From Psychrobacter glacincola (GTDB taxonomy: Bacteria; Pseudomonadota; Gammaproteobacteria; Pseudomonadales; Moraxellaceae): a stretch of DNA of 64,000 bases. The position numbers and the translations under genes are program-made. How positions within the stretch are numbered: the stretch's first letter is position 1; each line of letters opens with the position of its first letter. Below are positions 9,118-18,640 of this stretch, piece after piece. Below the pieces are notes generated by a model that saw nothing but the letters and a program-made list of their open reading frames with translations, was not told the DNA's origin and did not search any database. The DNA is taken from the NCBI RefSeq assembly GCF_904846215.1, contig NZ_CAJGZK010000003.1, positions 176,380-240,379 of the forward strand, in the 5' to 3' direction.

Positions 9118-10092
9118 ATGAATATTCTAATCAGCGGTGGTTCAGGGTTCTTAGGGAGCACGTTTAGTAAAGAGATAATGGCACGTTATCGGCTACAGAA
9201 AAAACCTGTGCATATTACTTGGCTGACCCGTGATAGTCATCAAGCACATCCTAGTGATATCACGATGATGACTTATGATGAGCTTGCAAATTCAGATACA
9301 TACTTTGATGTGATTTTGAATCTAGCTGGGGCTGGGATTGCTGATGCGCGCTGGAGTGACGCTCGCAAAGAGCAATTGCTTAATAGTCGCCTTAAACCTA
9401 CACAAGCACTATTGGCATTTATTGCCCGTGGCAACACGAAGCCTAAACTACTCATTAGTGGTTCAGCGATTGGTTGGTATGGTAATCAAGGTGATAAATC
9501 TTTGACCGAAGGCAGTGGTTTTCAGGAAGATTTTGCTCATAAGTTATGTGATAAATGGGAGAAGTTGGCGCTACAAGCGACTGATTTTGGCGTACCTGTG
9601 GCGATTGTGCGTACGGGTGTGGTGATCCATCCTAAGGGCGGTATGCTGAGTAAGCTGTTGACCCCTTTTAGAATGGGCGTCGGTGGGCAATTAGGTAATG
9701 GCAAGCAAATCATGAGTTGGATCAGCCGTGATGATTGGGTCGCCGCGGTGATATTTATTATAGAGCAGCAGCTTAACGATAGCGCTTATCAGGTTAATGA
9801 AGATACGCGGACTGCTCGCCATACACCAAGCAATAAAGTCGCGAAAGTTTATAATCTCACCGCGCCAAACCCTGTGACCAATCATACTTTTACCAAAGCA
9901 TTGGGCGCTTGGCTACATCGTCCAACCTTTTTTACCTTACCAGCTTTTTTCCTTAAGCTAATATTTGGTGAAATGTCGACGCTACTTATTGATGGTCAAA
10001 AGGTATTGCCGCAAGCCTTGCTTGATGCTGGCTTTGAGTTTAAACATCAAACGCTTAAACAAGCCTTGGAGCAGCAAACAGCCGAAAAATAA
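9118..10092 (+). CDS. TIGR01777-type NAD-dependent epimerase (SDR39U1/YfcH family)
   Basis: A 324-aa extended short-chain dehydrogenase-like protein. MNILISGGSGFLGSTF carries the Rossmann GGxGFLG motif at residues 7-13. ISGSAIGWYGNQGDK holds the Tyr region seen in this family, and MSWISRDDWV near residue 200 is a strong family marker. The last 50 residues, ending LDAGFEFKHQTLKQAL, match the DUF1731 domain. The substrate is unknown for bacterial members. The start is secure: AAGGA lies 10 bases before ATG. It has its own terminator at 10151-10185 and is probably transcribed alone. Confidence 0.9.
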   Translation: MNILISGGSGFLGSTFSKEIMARYRLQKKPVHITWLTRDSHQAHPSDITMMTYDELANSDTYFDVILNLAGAGIADARWSDARKEQLLNSRLKPTQALLAFIARGNTKPKLLISGSAIGWYGNQGDKSLTEGSGFQEDFAHKLCDKWEKLALQATDFGVPVAIVRTGVVIHPKGGMLSKLLTPFRMGVGGQLGNGKQIMSWISRDDWVAAVIFIIEQQLNDSAYQVNEDTRTARHTPSNKVAKVYNLTAPNPVTNHTFTKALGAWLHRPTFFTLPAFFLKLIFGEMSTLLIDGQKVLPQALLDAGFEFKHQTLKQALEQQTAEK

Positions 10093-10150
10093 ATATTATC
10101 AAATCAGGCTTTATAAAAAAACTGTTTGTAGTCACTTTTTAAATTAAGGC

Positions 10151-10185
10151 AGCGGATTGTTTCATGTGAAACAATCCGCTTTTTC
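10151..10185 (+). terminator. Terminator with an embedded parS-like palindrome
   Basis: Two perfectly complementary 14-base arms, AGCGGATTGTTTCA and TGAAACAATCCGCT, are separated by TG and followed by TTTT. The centre, TGTTTCATGTGAAACA at 10158-10173, differs from the parS consensus at one position. The hairpin closes the epimerase gene 58 bases past its stop. Confidence 0.75.
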
Positions 10186-10209
10186 GATTTATATAAAAGC
10201 ATAAGTACA

Positions 10210-10347
10210 TATAGTTAAAATATCTCAAAAACGCTCCAGTACTGCTGGTATGAATTTTTTGCAGCCTCTGTCTGCCTAGGCACAGCAAGCAAGGAAAATT
10301 AATATCAGCAGTACTTGATGTATCGATATTACTTTTCTCTGACTATA
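10210..10347 (+). repeat. Dispersed structured repeat, copy 1 (138 bp class)
   Basis: The ends TATAGTTA and TGACTATA form short terminal inverted repeats beginning TATAGT. The conserved core beginning GCAGCCTCTGTC and ending GCACAGCAAGCAAG lies at 10261-10293, flanked by arms AGTACTGCTGGTAT and ATATCAGCAGTACT that pair. The whole element can fold into one long hairpin. It lies between the epimerase and metallophosphoesterase genes. Seven other copies occur in the window (see findings). Confidence 0.9.
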
Positions 10348-10441
10348 AATGTCGTCAGGTTTCAATAAACAAAGACTCTGTCTTTAATAGGTAAGAATAT
10401 TGACGTAATATACGTGCGTCTTTGGCTGGTTAAATTTTATT

Positions 10442-11512
10442 ATGTTGTTTTTTATAATAGGTACGCAACTACTCTCGGTTATAAGTAGCATGATATTCTG
10501 GTGGTTAATCAACCCAAAACAGCGCTTTAGTCGTATCAGCTTAATCCTCAGTATTTTTGTGATTAATAATATTTTTCTTATTTACGGGCTGAGTGAGTTC
10601 TGGCGCGAGCGTTTTCATGTCTATCTGGTTATCAGTATTTTGCAAGGCTTTATGCTTTATGCTGGCTTGGTCACCGCTATCATTGCCATTATTTATACTC
10701 GGTTTTTTAAACGGAAACTCAATAACGTAGCCATTCGTGGGTTTGCATTCGCTGTTTACATAGGGATTATAAGCTTGGCAGTATTTAATGCCTATGCTCC
10801 AGTCGTCCATCATTTGGCAGTAAAAACGAACAAAAACTTAGCTAAACCGATGAAAATCGCCTTAGTTTCTGATACCCATTTGGGCAGATGGTTTGGTAAT
10901 CGGCAAATAGATAAAATGGTTGCGCTAATAGATGAGCAAAGTCCTGATGTGGTGCTTATCGCCGGTGATGTGATGAACGACTCTACGGATGCCTATGATA
11001 AAACCAATATGCATCAGCATTTATCAAAATTGAAAGCGCCGCTTGGCGTCTATGCAACTTTGGGTAATCATGATTACTCTGGTAATGAAGTTGCGATTGC
11101 CAAAGCGATTGAGCGCGCCGGCATACAAGTGATTGATAATAAAAGTATCTGGCTAAATGATGCGGTATTATTGGTTGGGCGTTCAGATGCGACAGACCCT
11201 AAGCGTCCTGCAGCAGCAGATTTGATGAGTGACATTCAAACTGATAAACCTGTGCTGTTTTTGGAGCACAGCCCTGACGCTTTAGAGGAAATAAAAGGTT
11301 TACCTGTTGATTTACATTTATCAGGGCATACCCATGGCGGACAAATATTCCCTTTGACCGTGTTATTAAAATGGTTTACACCTTTGATTTATGGCTTTAA
11401 AGAGGTAAATGGCAGCCAGTTTTTGGTCACGTCAGGGTATGGTATCGGGGCGGTGCCATTTAGGCTTGGGACACGTTCTGAGATTTGGCTGATTACTTTG
11501 CAATCGACCTAA
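10442..11512 (+). CDS. Membrane-anchored metallophosphoesterase (paralogue 1)
   Basis: A 356-aa protein with about four hydrophobic segments in the first 125 residues, then a calcineurin-like phosphoesterase domain. The metal-binding motifs are complete: SDTHLGRWFG near residue 143, GDVMND near 175, GNHDYSG near 208 and SGHTHGGQIFP near 296. This domain type hydrolyses phosphodiesters or phosphomonoesters with two metal ions. Related bacterial proteins (YaeI/YkuE type) act on lipid or membrane-surface substrates, but the substrate here is unknown. The next gene is a clear paralogue with the same layout, so the pair probably arose by tandem duplication. ATG 10442 has no strong ribosome site. 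Confidence 0.88.
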   Translation: MLFFIIGTQLLSVISSMIFWWLINPKQRFSRISLILSIFVINNIFLIYGLSEFWRERFHVYLVISILQGFMLYAGLVTAIIAIIYTRFFKRKLNNVAIRGFAFAVYIGIISLAVFNAYAPVVHHLAVKTNKNLAKPMKIALVSDTHLGRWFGNRQIDKMVALIDEQSPDVVLIAGDVMNDSTDAYDKTNMHQHLSKLKAPLGVYATLGNHDYSGNEVAIAKAIERAGIQVIDNKSIWLNDAVLLVGRSDATDPKRPAAADLMSDIQTDKPVLFLEHSPDALEEIKGLPVDLHLSGHTHGGQIFPLTVLLKWFTPLIYGFKEVNGSQFLVTSGYGIGAVPFRLGTRSEIWLITLQST

Positions 11513-11603
11513 TAAGTTTTAATGCATTGTTATTAAGTAGATTAACTCAAAATAGAAAAGATAGCAGTTAACTAGTGCCCAAATCTTGCTCAAGGATATC
11601 CTC

Positions 11604-12752
11604 ATGCGTTACGCCTTTATTCTCACCATTATTGCACTGCTAGAGCTTTTTAGTATGGGCGCCGCACTTAGCTTGCAGTGGTGGCTGCAGCCTTGGATAG
11701 GTTCGACGACTACATCGGTTGCGGTATGGATAGGGGTGTTTTTAATCACCCATGTTTTATTGTTGCTGAGCATCACCAAGCTACTTGCTAATAGCTATCG
11801 CTGGATGAGCGGTTGGATGTTGGTGATGCACTTCATCATGCTGACCGCGGTAGCGACCGGTGTAATATATGGAGGGTTTTGGCTTTTAATACCCCTGCTT
11901 GATAGCACGATTGATCACTCAGAGATGATTGCTATTGGCTTACGTACTTTTGCGCTGCTGTTTTTTATAGCGCTGTTTGTATATTCTCTATATAGCGCTT
12001 ATATTCCCGTGGTGCGTGAGCTTTCTATTACGATTCATAAGCCTTTAAAAAACCCACTGCGGATTGCGGTCGCCAGTGATTTACATTTAGGTCGACTATT
12101 TGGTAATAAGGCTATTGAGCGGCTGCGTATCATGCTGAGCAAGCACCAAGCCGATATCTTATTGATGCCGGGCGATATCATGGATGACAATACACAGGCA
12201 TTTAACACTTATAATATGAAAGACAGCTTGGCAAAACTTGTCGCCAGCTTGCCATACGGTGTCTATGCAACGTTGGGCAATCATGATTTATATGGTCATG
12301 AGCAGCCCATCAGCGACTCTTTACGCGCGGCGGGCGTGCAGTTATTAAATGATGAAGTAACGCACTTAAACCATCAAGGAGAAGTGGTCTGGCTGATGGG
12401 ACGCTTCGATAATCACAAGCATCAGCGCGTCGCAACAAGTGAGCTGCTAGCACAAGTGACTAGCGCTGAGCCCGTGATTCTTTTAGATCACAGACCCAGC
12501 GCTATCCTCGAACACAGTCAGCTGCCAATAGATTTACAAGTATCAGGACATACCCATAATGGTCAAATATTTCCCGTAAATTTTATCGTCAACGCGATTA
12601 ACCGTTTGGGTTATGGTTATGAAGCCATCGGCGAAGGACATTTTGTGGTGTCCTCAGGCTATGGGTTTTGGGGGATACCGTTTCGACTAGGATCCCGTTC
12701 TGAGATTTGGATAATCAATCTTATAGGTACTAATATAGGTACTCAAATCTGA
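11604..12752 (+). CDS. Membrane-anchored metallophosphoesterase (paralogue 2)
   Basis: A 382-aa protein, paralogous to the preceding gene: four hydrophobic segments over the first 145 residues and a C-terminal metallophosphoesterase domain. The motifs are SDLHLGRLFG near 158, GDIMDD near 190, GNHDLYG near 225 and SGHTHNGQIFP near 315, so the active site is intact. ATG 11604 is preferred because AAGGA stands eight bases before it; the frame also reads from a TTG at 11586. It lies 91 bases after its paralogue without a terminator between them, so the two may share a transcript. Substrate unknown. Confidence 0.88.
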   Translation: MRYAFILTIIALLELFSMGAALSLQWWLQPWIGSTTTSVAVWIGVFLITHVLLLLSITKLLANSYRWMSGWMLVMHFIMLTAVATGVIYGGFWLLIPLLDSTIDHSEMIAIGLRTFALLFFIALFVYSLYSAYIPVVRELSITIHKPLKNPLRIAVASDLHLGRLFGNKAIERLRIMLSKHQADILLMPGDIMDDNTQAFNTYNMKDSLAKLVASLPYGVYATLGNHDLYGHEQPISDSLRAAGVQLLNDEVTHLNHQGEVVWLMGRFDNHKHQRVATSELLAQVTSAEPVILLDHRPSAILEHSQLPIDLQVSGHTHNGQIFPVNFIVNAINRLGYGYEAIGEGHFVVSSGYGFWGIPFRLGSRSEIWIINLIGTNIGTQI

Positions 12753-12784
12753 TATCAATAAGCATTGAAACAGTAAAGATGCAA

Positions 12785-14242
12785 TTATGCGCTCAATAGT
12801 GCCCGTGTTTTTATGATTTCACGCACAAAGCTAGCAAAGCCTGTGATGATATGCTGAGTTTCTTGCTCCAGTCTTTGATGAACACTCATAAAGTGAATAA
12901 AGCCATGCGGTGCGCCAAGGACTGTATGAGTCTGTACCGCTACGCCATAACTCTTTAGTTGATTGGCATAAGCAAACGCTTCGTCACGCAAGACATCCAG
13001 TTCTGCAGCGACGATATAACTGGGACAAACGTGTCGATTGTCTCCAAGCATCGGTGATGTCAGAATATGCTGGCGCGGTAACGGACTGTTATCTAAACAA
13101 GCGGCATCAAAAACGGCAACGTCGGCATGGTCGAGTAATAAGCCTTCACCATATAACGCCCAGCTTGGATAATCGGTCTCGACATCGGTCACAGGATATA
13201 AAGGCATTTGTGCCATAGGATGTGGCAAGCATTGCAATAAATCATAGGTCTGTTGACCGATATCACCTAGATCTAACCAAGCGTTTTCATTTGGGCTAAT
13301 AATTTGTTGAGCCATCAACGTAGATAATCCACCACCTGCACTATCACCTGCCAATACGATACGTGATGGCAAAGCACCAAATTCTTCACAGTGTTCGGCC
13401 AACCATGCATAAGCCGCGATACAGTCTCTTACAGCAGTAGGGGCAGGGTGTTCAGGTGCTAAGCGATAATCAACACTGACGACAGGCCAGCCCGTCTGTT
13501 CACAAAGAGTATGACAAAATTCATGATGGGTATCGAGGTCACCAATACAAAACCCCCCACCATGAAAGAACAGTAACACGGTCTCATCAGGATTGTTATT
13601 TTGCTCTTTTTTAAAGCCAAAACCGTTATCAGATGTCTCATTTTGATAACAGCGAATGGTCATATCACCGTCGTCGGCATTGGCAATCGTTTTGTCTTGC
13701 CAACTGATAGCACCATCCCCGTTCTTATGAAACTGCTTCAAATTGCTAAAAAAACTATCAGAATTCTGCTGCCATACTTTTGGAGATTGCAAGGCGACCG
13801 CATCTGTTGCAAAGCGTTTACGCAGCTCAGTCATCTCTATCAGCTGTAAAGGTATTTTTAGCTTGCTATTAACTGCAAGTATCAAGCGCAGATGAGCATC
13901 GACTTGCAAATATTGCTTTGCAGTAGGACCATCTAAGTACTTTATCAAGCTCTCTAGGACAGGCGTAGGTAAGCAGCCAAAGCTCTTTATGGCATAGTGC
14001 AGTAGATGCGGCTGATAGTTGGTCATCAGATGGTGATCGAGTATCTTTTCTTTGATCGATAAGCATTTGTCGTCGCGACTATCTTGCGAAGTAAAATCGT
14101 CAATATCAATATCAATCATTTCATCTGATGTATTAATATCAGTGCTTTTATGGCCCTTATCTTGTCCAAATGACATAAGGTTTAGGGTCTTCACCGCTTT
14201 ATTTAGTAAGGTGTTGACTGATAATACTGTTGAATGAGACAT
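12785..14242 (-). CDS. Alpha/beta-hydrolase, HSL-type esterase or lipase
   Basis: A 485-aa serine hydrolase of the hormone-sensitive-lipase (family IV) group. The oxyanion-hole motif FFHGGGFCIGD is near residue 227, the nucleophile elbow GDSAGGG near 298, the acid in ELDVLRDEA near 414 and the histidine in GAPHGFIHF near 445. The catalytic triad is therefore complete. The N-terminal 130 residues, with an acidic stretch at about 40-50, are an extension of unknown role, also present in some proteobacterial lipases of this type. No signal peptide is evident, so it is probably cytosolic. It is convergent with the upstream phosphoesterase and divergent from grpE. Confidence 0.9.
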   Translation of the reverse strand: MSHSTVLSVNTLLNKAVKTLNLMSFGQDKGHKSTDINTSDEMIDIDIDDFTSQDSRDDKCLSIKEKILDHHLMTNYQPHLLHYAIKSFGCLPTPVLESLIKYLDGPTAKQYLQVDAHLRLILAVNSKLKIPLQLIEMTELRKRFATDAVALQSPKVWQQNSDSFFSNLKQFHKNGDGAISWQDKTIANADDGDMTIRCYQNETSDNGFGFKKEQNNNPDETVLLFFHGGGFCIGDLDTHHEFCHTLCEQTGWPVVSVDYRLAPEHPAPTAVRDCIAAYAWLAEHCEEFGALPSRIVLAGDSAGGGLSTLMAQQIISPNENAWLDLGDIGQQTYDLLQCLPHPMAQMPLYPVTDVETDYPSWALYGEGLLLDHADVAVFDAACLDNSPLPRQHILTSPMLGDNRHVCPSYIVAAELDVLRDEAFAYANQLKSYGVAVQTHTVLGAPHGFIHFMSVHQRLEQETQHIITGFASFVREIIKTRALLSA

Positions 14243-14836
14243 AACACCTCTTAGAAATCATGGTGAGTATTTATTAGTTGTCAATACTCACTGTTAGTAT
14301 GTTGCTGATATTTGGCAAATGCGTGTTGACTATTATTTAACCAATTGTAGTTATAGTAATCATAAAATAATTAGCAATTAAGTTGAGTATGCTTTGGTAA
14401 TAGTTTGGGTACAAAGCGTAAATGATTGGGAATAAATGACGACTTTTTGTACCTTTTGTTGGCGTAACTGCATATTTACAGTCAATAAAGACCAACAGTA
14501 TGTATACAGACTAGATGAATATCGGGCTTTTTATCCTTTATTTAGCTAGGGTTTCTCATTGGTGAGAAAAATTCTTTATATTAGGCTTGAAATTTGCCTT
14601 CATAACCTTTATCAAGCAGCTATTGAGCGGTGATTACATATAGTTATATAAAAAACCAGTAATAAAGGTGAAGTAGGCAGTATAAGCCTATGAATCGTGA
14701 GTAAATGCATTAGTAATAAACACACAGTGGCGAGCGATGCGCCAATTTTTTGTGTGCTATATTCCATCATCATTATGACGCTATTAAACTATTAAACTAT
14801 GACACGATTAAACTATGACGCTATCAAGGAGCTATC
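14243..14836. other. Long intergenic region upstream of grpE
   Basis: 594 bases between divergent genes with no convincing reading frame. It contains a sigma70-like pair TTGAAA (14587-14592) and TATCAA (14610-14615) with a 17-base spacer, and a terminator-like hairpin at 14728-14751. Just before grpE there are short near-repeats of TTAAACTATGAC (about 14780-14820). A small RNA gene between the promoter and hairpin is possible but unproven. Confidence 0.5.
14728..14751 (+). terminator. Terminator-like hairpin in the grpE upstream region
   Basis: TGGCG pairs with CGCCA across a seven-base loop, followed by ATTTTTT. An outer CACACA / TGTGTG pairing could extend it. No protein gene precedes it on this strand for nearly 2 kb. 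Confidence 0.45.
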
Positions 14837-15436
14837 ATGAGCGAGCAAAATAACAACCATGAATCGATTGAGAAAAATGTTTCACATGACAATGTTTCAC
14901 ACGATGAGAGTATCTTAGAAGAAACCTTAAAAGAGTTTGACCCACAAAATAACGCTGGCGAAGAAAGTGTCATCGAAAATGACATTGATATTGATACTTT
15001 TAAAGCCCGTATCGCCGAGCTAGAAGGCGAAGTTAAACAAGCCAAAGAAAATACCGCCCGCGCCAATGCCGAAACCTATAACGCGCAAAAGCGCATAGAG
15101 CAAGAGGCGGATAAGAGCAAACGTTTTGCACTACAGAAATTTGCCAAAGAGTTGTTAGCAGTGGTCGATAACTTGGAGCGTGCGATTGAGAACGCCAATG
15201 CAGACGATCCTGTTACTGAAGGCGTGAGACTGACACATAAAGCATTAATAGATGTGCTGAACAAAAACGGCGTCGAAGTGGTTGAGCCACAAGGCGAGAA
15301 ATTCAACGCTGATTTTCATGAAGCGGTCGGTATCGACGCTGATGCCCCAGCTGATACGGTGGGTACAGTCTTACAAAAAGGCTACAGCTTAAATGGACGT
15401 TTATTACGTCCGGCGATGGTACGTGTCGGTCAGTAG
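14837..15436 (+). CDS. grpE: Nucleotide exchange factor GrpE
   Basis: GrpE is the dimeric nucleotide-exchange factor of DnaK. The 199-aa protein has an acidic, poorly conserved N-terminus containing the repeat NVSHD-NVSHD (residues 14-23). A long helix of charged heptads runs from about 55 to 105, and a C-terminal beta-wing ends GRLLRPAMVRVG, the normal family ending. LLAVVDNLERAI near 107-118 is a strong GrpE motif. GGAG stands eight bases before ATG 14837, so the start is secure. dnaK follows after 290 bases with its own promoter. dnaJ is not in the window. Confidence 0.95.
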   Translation: MSEQNNNHESIEKNVSHDNVSHDESILEETLKEFDPQNNAGEESVIENDIDIDTFKARIAELEGEVKQAKENTARANAETYNAQKRIEQEADKSKRFALQKFAKELLAVVDNLERAIENANADDPVTEGVRLTHKALIDVLNKNGVEVVEPQGEKFNADFHEAVGIDADAPADTVGTVLQKGYSLNGRLLRPAMVRVGQ

Positions 15437-15610
15437 TAGGACAGCCGTTAAAGCGATAGTATGTTAAGCATATAACGTCGCCAACGTAGTCCTAAATGGT
15501 CATCGAGTATATAGGCAAAAGATATTCAGTCTTTAACTGTGCTAAACCTTATTATTAGTGGGGATTTTGACAAAAAATCACACAAAAGGCATTATTTGCA
15601 TGGTTAGCGA

Positions 15611-15639
15611 CTTGAAAAAATACATAAGCAAACCGATAT
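15611..15639 (+). promoter_or_regulatory. Sigma32-like heat-shock promoter of dnaK
   Basis: CTTGAAA at 15611-15617 and CCGATAT at 15633-15639 are about 15 bases apart. The -35 matches the heat-shock sigma consensus fully, and the -10 resembles CCCCATNT. It is 88 bases before the dnaK start, and a GACCG...CGGTC hairpin (15652-15680) lies in the inferred leader. Confidence 0.55.
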
Positions 15640-15726
15640 AAAGCAACAAGTGACCGACTACGATCTAGTGATCGACGGTCTGATGCAATAAAATTTTATT
15701 TAAAAATAAATTAGGAGCAATTCAGT

Positions 15727-17670
15727 ATGGGTAAAGTCATTGGTATTGATTTAGGTACAACCAACTCATGTGTCGCAGTAATGGAAGGTGATAAAGTTAA
15801 AATCATCGAAAATGCTGAAGGTACGCGTACCACCCCTTCAATTGTCGCTTATAAAGATGACGAGATCCTTGTCGGTCAGTCAGCCAAGCGTCAAGCGGTT
15901 ACTAACCCAAATAATACGCTTTTTGCTATCAAGCGTTTGATTGGTCGTCGTTTTGATGACAAAGTTGTGCAAAAAGACATCGGTATGGTGCCTTATAAAA
16001 TCGCCAAAGCCGATAACGGTGATGCATGGGTAGAAATTAACGGTAAAAAACTAGCACCACCACAGGTTTCTGCTGAAATTTTGAAAAAGATGAAAAAAAC
16101 AGCAGAAGACTATCTTGGTGAAACGGTTACTGAAGCCGTCGTAACCGTACCTGCTTACTTTAACGATTCACAGCGTCAAGCAACAAAAGACGCGGGTAAA
16201 ATTGCCGGTCTTGATGTAAAACGTATCATCAACGAACCAACTGCCGCCGCTCTTGCTTATGGTATGGATAAAAAGCAAGGCGATAGCACCGTTGCTGTAT
16301 ATGACTTAGGTGGTGGTACCTTTGACGTATCCATCATCGAAATTGCTGATGTCGATGGCGAGCAGCAGTTTGAAGTGCTTGCGACCAATGGTGATACATT
16401 CCTTGGTGGTGAAGATTTTGACTCAGCGCTCATTGATTTCTTAGTTGCTGAATTCAAAAAAGACCAAGACGTCAACCTAAAAGGCGACTCTCTTGCGATG
16501 CAGCGTCTAAAAGAAGCGGCAGAAAAAGCGAAGATTGAGTTATCAAGTGCCCAAAGTACTGAAGTGAACTTGCCGTATATCACTGCTGATAGTACTGGTC
16601 CTAAGCATTTGGTGGTCACTATCAGCCGCTCAAAACTTGAGAGCTTAACTGAAGAGCTAGTACAACGTACGATGGGTCCTTGTAAGATTGCCCTTGAAGA
16701 TGCAGGCATAAAAATCGGCGATATTGATGATGTCATCTTAGTTGGTGGTCAGACTCGTATGCCTTTAGTGCAGCAAAAAGTACAAGAGTTCTTTGGTCAA
16801 GAGCCACGTAAAGACGTGAACCCTGATGAAGCAGTAGCAGCCGGTGCAGCGATTCAAGGCGCGGTATTGTCTGGTGAAAAAACCGACGTATTGCTACTTG
16901 ATGTGACACCATTGACGCTAGGTATCGAAACCATGGGTGGCATCTTGACGCCAATCATTGAGAAAAACACCATGATTCCGACTAAGAAATCACAAGTATT
17001 CTCAACGGCTGAAGACAACCAGCCAGCGGTTAGCATTCAGGTTTATCAAGGCGAGCGTAAAATTGCAAACCAAAATAAACAGCTGGGTCGTTTTGATTTA
17101 ACGGACATTCCACCAGCACCACGTGGTTTGCCACAAATTGAAGTAAGCTTTGACATCAACGCTGACGGTATCATGAATATCTCAGCGACTGACAAAGGTA
17201 CTGGTAAAGCACAAAGTATCCAAATTAAAGCGGATTCTGGTTTGTCTGATGAAGAAGTTGAACAAATGATTCGTGATGCTGAAGCCAATGCGGCTGAAGA
17301 TGAGAAGTTCGCCAATTTAGCGCAAGTGCGTAACGAAGCAGATGGTCGTATCCATGCCGTACAAAAAGCGTTAAAAGATGCCGCAGATAAAGTATCTGAT
17401 GATGAAAAATCATCAGTAGAAACGGCCATCTCTGAGCTTGAAGCAGCGGCGAAAGAAGATGATCATGAAGAGATCAAAGCCAAGCTTGAAGCATTAGACA
17501 ATGCCTTCTTACCAGTTAGCCAGAAGATTTATGCTGATGCAGGCGCGGGTAGCGAGGGTATGGATCCAAACCAGTTCCAACAAGGTGCGGATAATGCAGG
17601 CGAGAGCAACCAAGCAGACGACGATGTGGTCGATGCTGAGTTCACGGAAGTAGAAGACGATAAAAAATAA
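15727..17670 (+). CDS. dnaK: Chaperone protein DnaK (Hsp70)
   Basis: DnaK is the ATP-dependent Hsp70 chaperone, working with DnaJ and GrpE. The sequence opens [20 protein letters not shown], the actin-like ATPase phosphate-1 motif. [13 protein letters not shown] near residue 195 is the phosphate-2 motif, and the linker [16 protein letters not shown] near 390 joins the substrate-binding domain. The acidic tail ends [10 protein letters not shown]. Length 647 aa is normal. The ribosome site AGGAGC is 10 bases before ATG. A sigma32-like promoter lies upstream and a strong terminator follows, so it can be transcribed alone. Confidence 0.98.
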   Translation: MGKVIGIDLGTTNSCVAVMEGDKVKIIENAEGTRTTPSIVAYKDDEILVGQSAKRQAVTNPNNTLFAIKRLIGRRFDDKVVQKDIGMVPYKIAKADNGDAWVEINGKKLAPPQVSAEILKKMKKTAEDYLGETVTEAVVTVPAYFNDSQRQATKDAGKIAGLDVKRIINEPTAAALAYGMDKKQGDSTVAVYDLGGGTFDVSIIEIADVDGEQQFEVLATNGDTFLGGEDFDSALIDFLVAEFKKDQDVNLKGDSLAMQRLKEAAEKAKIELSSAQSTEVNLPYITADSTGPKHLVVTISRSKLESLTEELVQRTMGPCKIALEDAGIKIGDIDDVILVGGQTRMPLVQQKVQEFFGQEPRKDVNPDEAVAAGAAIQGAVLSGEKTDVLLLDVTPLTLGIETMGGILTPIIEKNTMIPTKKSQVFSTAEDNQPAVSIQVYQGERKIANQNKQLGRFDLTDIPPAPRGLPQIEVSFDINADGIMNISATDKGTGKAQSIQIKADSGLSDEEVEQMIRDAEANAAEDEKFANLAQVRNEADGRIHAVQKALKDAADKVSDDEKSSVETAISELEAAAKEDDHEEIKAKLEALDNAFLPVSQKIYADAGAGSEGMDPNQFQQGADNAGESNQADDDVVDAEFTEVEDDKK

Positions 17671-17705
17671 TTCTACTGCTAAGCTATTAAGTTAAGTGGT
17701 TAAAT

Positions 17706-17736
17706 AAAAAACGCATCCTTCGGGGTGCGTTTTTTT
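17706..17736 (+). terminator. Terminator after dnaK, shared with bioC
   Basis: ACGCATCC pairs with GGGTGCGT around a stable TTCG loop, with A residues before and seven Ts after it. It overlaps the bioC stop codon on the other strand and probably works in both directions. Confidence 0.9.
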
Positions 17737-18574
17737 ATGCTTTAAAAGCACTCACGATCAGCACATCATAAGTTAAATTAACATGGTACTGCTCATTGTT
17801 ATCTGATTCTGAGAAGTGATGCCAATAGTCTTGCTCAAATTGTTTTAGGCGTGCCTTGGTCCATGTAAAAGGCTTACCATTATTTGATTGCTCTTGCGTT
17901 TGATTGGTTGATACCCCAGTCAGTTTCATATGCGTAAGGACGGCGTAGGGATTGGCAAAAGGTACATCAAAGCGTTGGGTCGACAGTTCAATCTTCTCGA
18001 ACCCAGCGTCTTCTAATGCTGATTGCCACTCACTGATAGCTGGATAGTGCAGCCCTTGACTCGTTAGTTGCTTAATTTGCAAAAAATTATCTGGCGTAAA
18101 AGTATTAAAGACTAATTGCCCACCTGCTTGTAAATACTGGGCTGATTGCGTTATAAATTTCAAAGGCTTATCAAACCACTGTACCGCATTGGCACTGACT
18201 ATTAGGCTATGCTCTATCAGGTTGGGGTTTATTGAGTTAAAATCTGTGGATAATTGAATGCTTTCAGCATCACCAATCAGTATCTTGGCGGTCGGTACTA
18301 TCGATTGTAATATCGCTTTCCGTTCAGAACATAGCTCATTAATAATCCAGTGCTGACTTTGAATATTTGCTGCCAATAAGCGTGTCATCTGACCTGTGCC
18401 GGCACCGATTTCTAATACGCTTTTCTGCTCGGTATGAGCGATATTGTCTAGTAAGTGGTGGCAGACTTGCTGTTGAATCTTGGCATGCTGGTCATAATCG
18501 TCAGCAGTAGCAAAATGCCGTGCGATGGCTTGTTTTCTTGCGCTAGAGGTATCAGGTAGAGTAGGAGCTTTCAT
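17735..18574 (-). CDS. bioC: Malonyl-ACP O-methyltransferase
   Basis: BioC methylates malonyl-ACP to start biotin precursor (pimeloyl) synthesis. SVLEIGAGTGQMTRLLA is the SAM-binding motif I, about 60 residues in. The N-terminal pattern IARHFATADDYDQHAKIQ is characteristic of BioC. VSANAVQWFDKP and LVFNTFTPDNFLQI are also typical. At 279 aa it is slightly longer than the usual 250. ATG 18574 is chosen; a TTG six codons upstream is also in frame. It lies 66 bases after bioF on the same strand, so a bioF-bioC operon is likely. The other bio genes are elsewhere. Confidence 0.88.
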   Translation of the reverse strand: MKAPTLPDTSSARKQAIARHFATADDYDQHAKIQQQVCHHLLDNIAHTEQKSVLEIGAGTGQMTRLLAANIQSQHWIINELCSERKAILQSIVPTAKILIGDAESIQLSTDFNSINPNLIEHSLIVSANAVQWFDKPLKFITQSAQYLQAGGQLVFNTFTPDNFLQIKQLTSQGLHYPAISEWQSALEDAGFEKIELSTQRFDVPFANPYAVLTHMKLTGVSTNQTQEQSNNGKPFTWTKARLKQFEQDYWHHFSESDNNEQYHVNLTYDVLIVSAFKA

Positions 18575-18640
18575 ATTGTTTATTAAATCCAAATAAGTCG
18601 ATTATCGCTAGAATGAATCATTCATTAAAGAATAATAGCA

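Noticed and set aside
14586..14613. Sigma32 promoter for grpE (CTTGAAA at 14586)
   Set aside because: The -35 fits but the -10 region (CCTTTATC) matches the heat-shock consensus poorly; the sigma70 reading TTGAAA/TATCAA is at least as good, so only the dnaK site is called heat-shock.
14878..14910. Two parS-like half sites (TGTTTCACA) in the grpE start region
   Set aside because: Only the left half matches and no palindrome is formed; they encode a repeated Asn-Val-Ser-His-Asp and look like a coding duplication.
16257..16736. A 159-codon minus-strand frame inside dnaK
   Set aside because: dnaK codon usage commonly opens long antisense frames; the Ser-rich product shows no motif.
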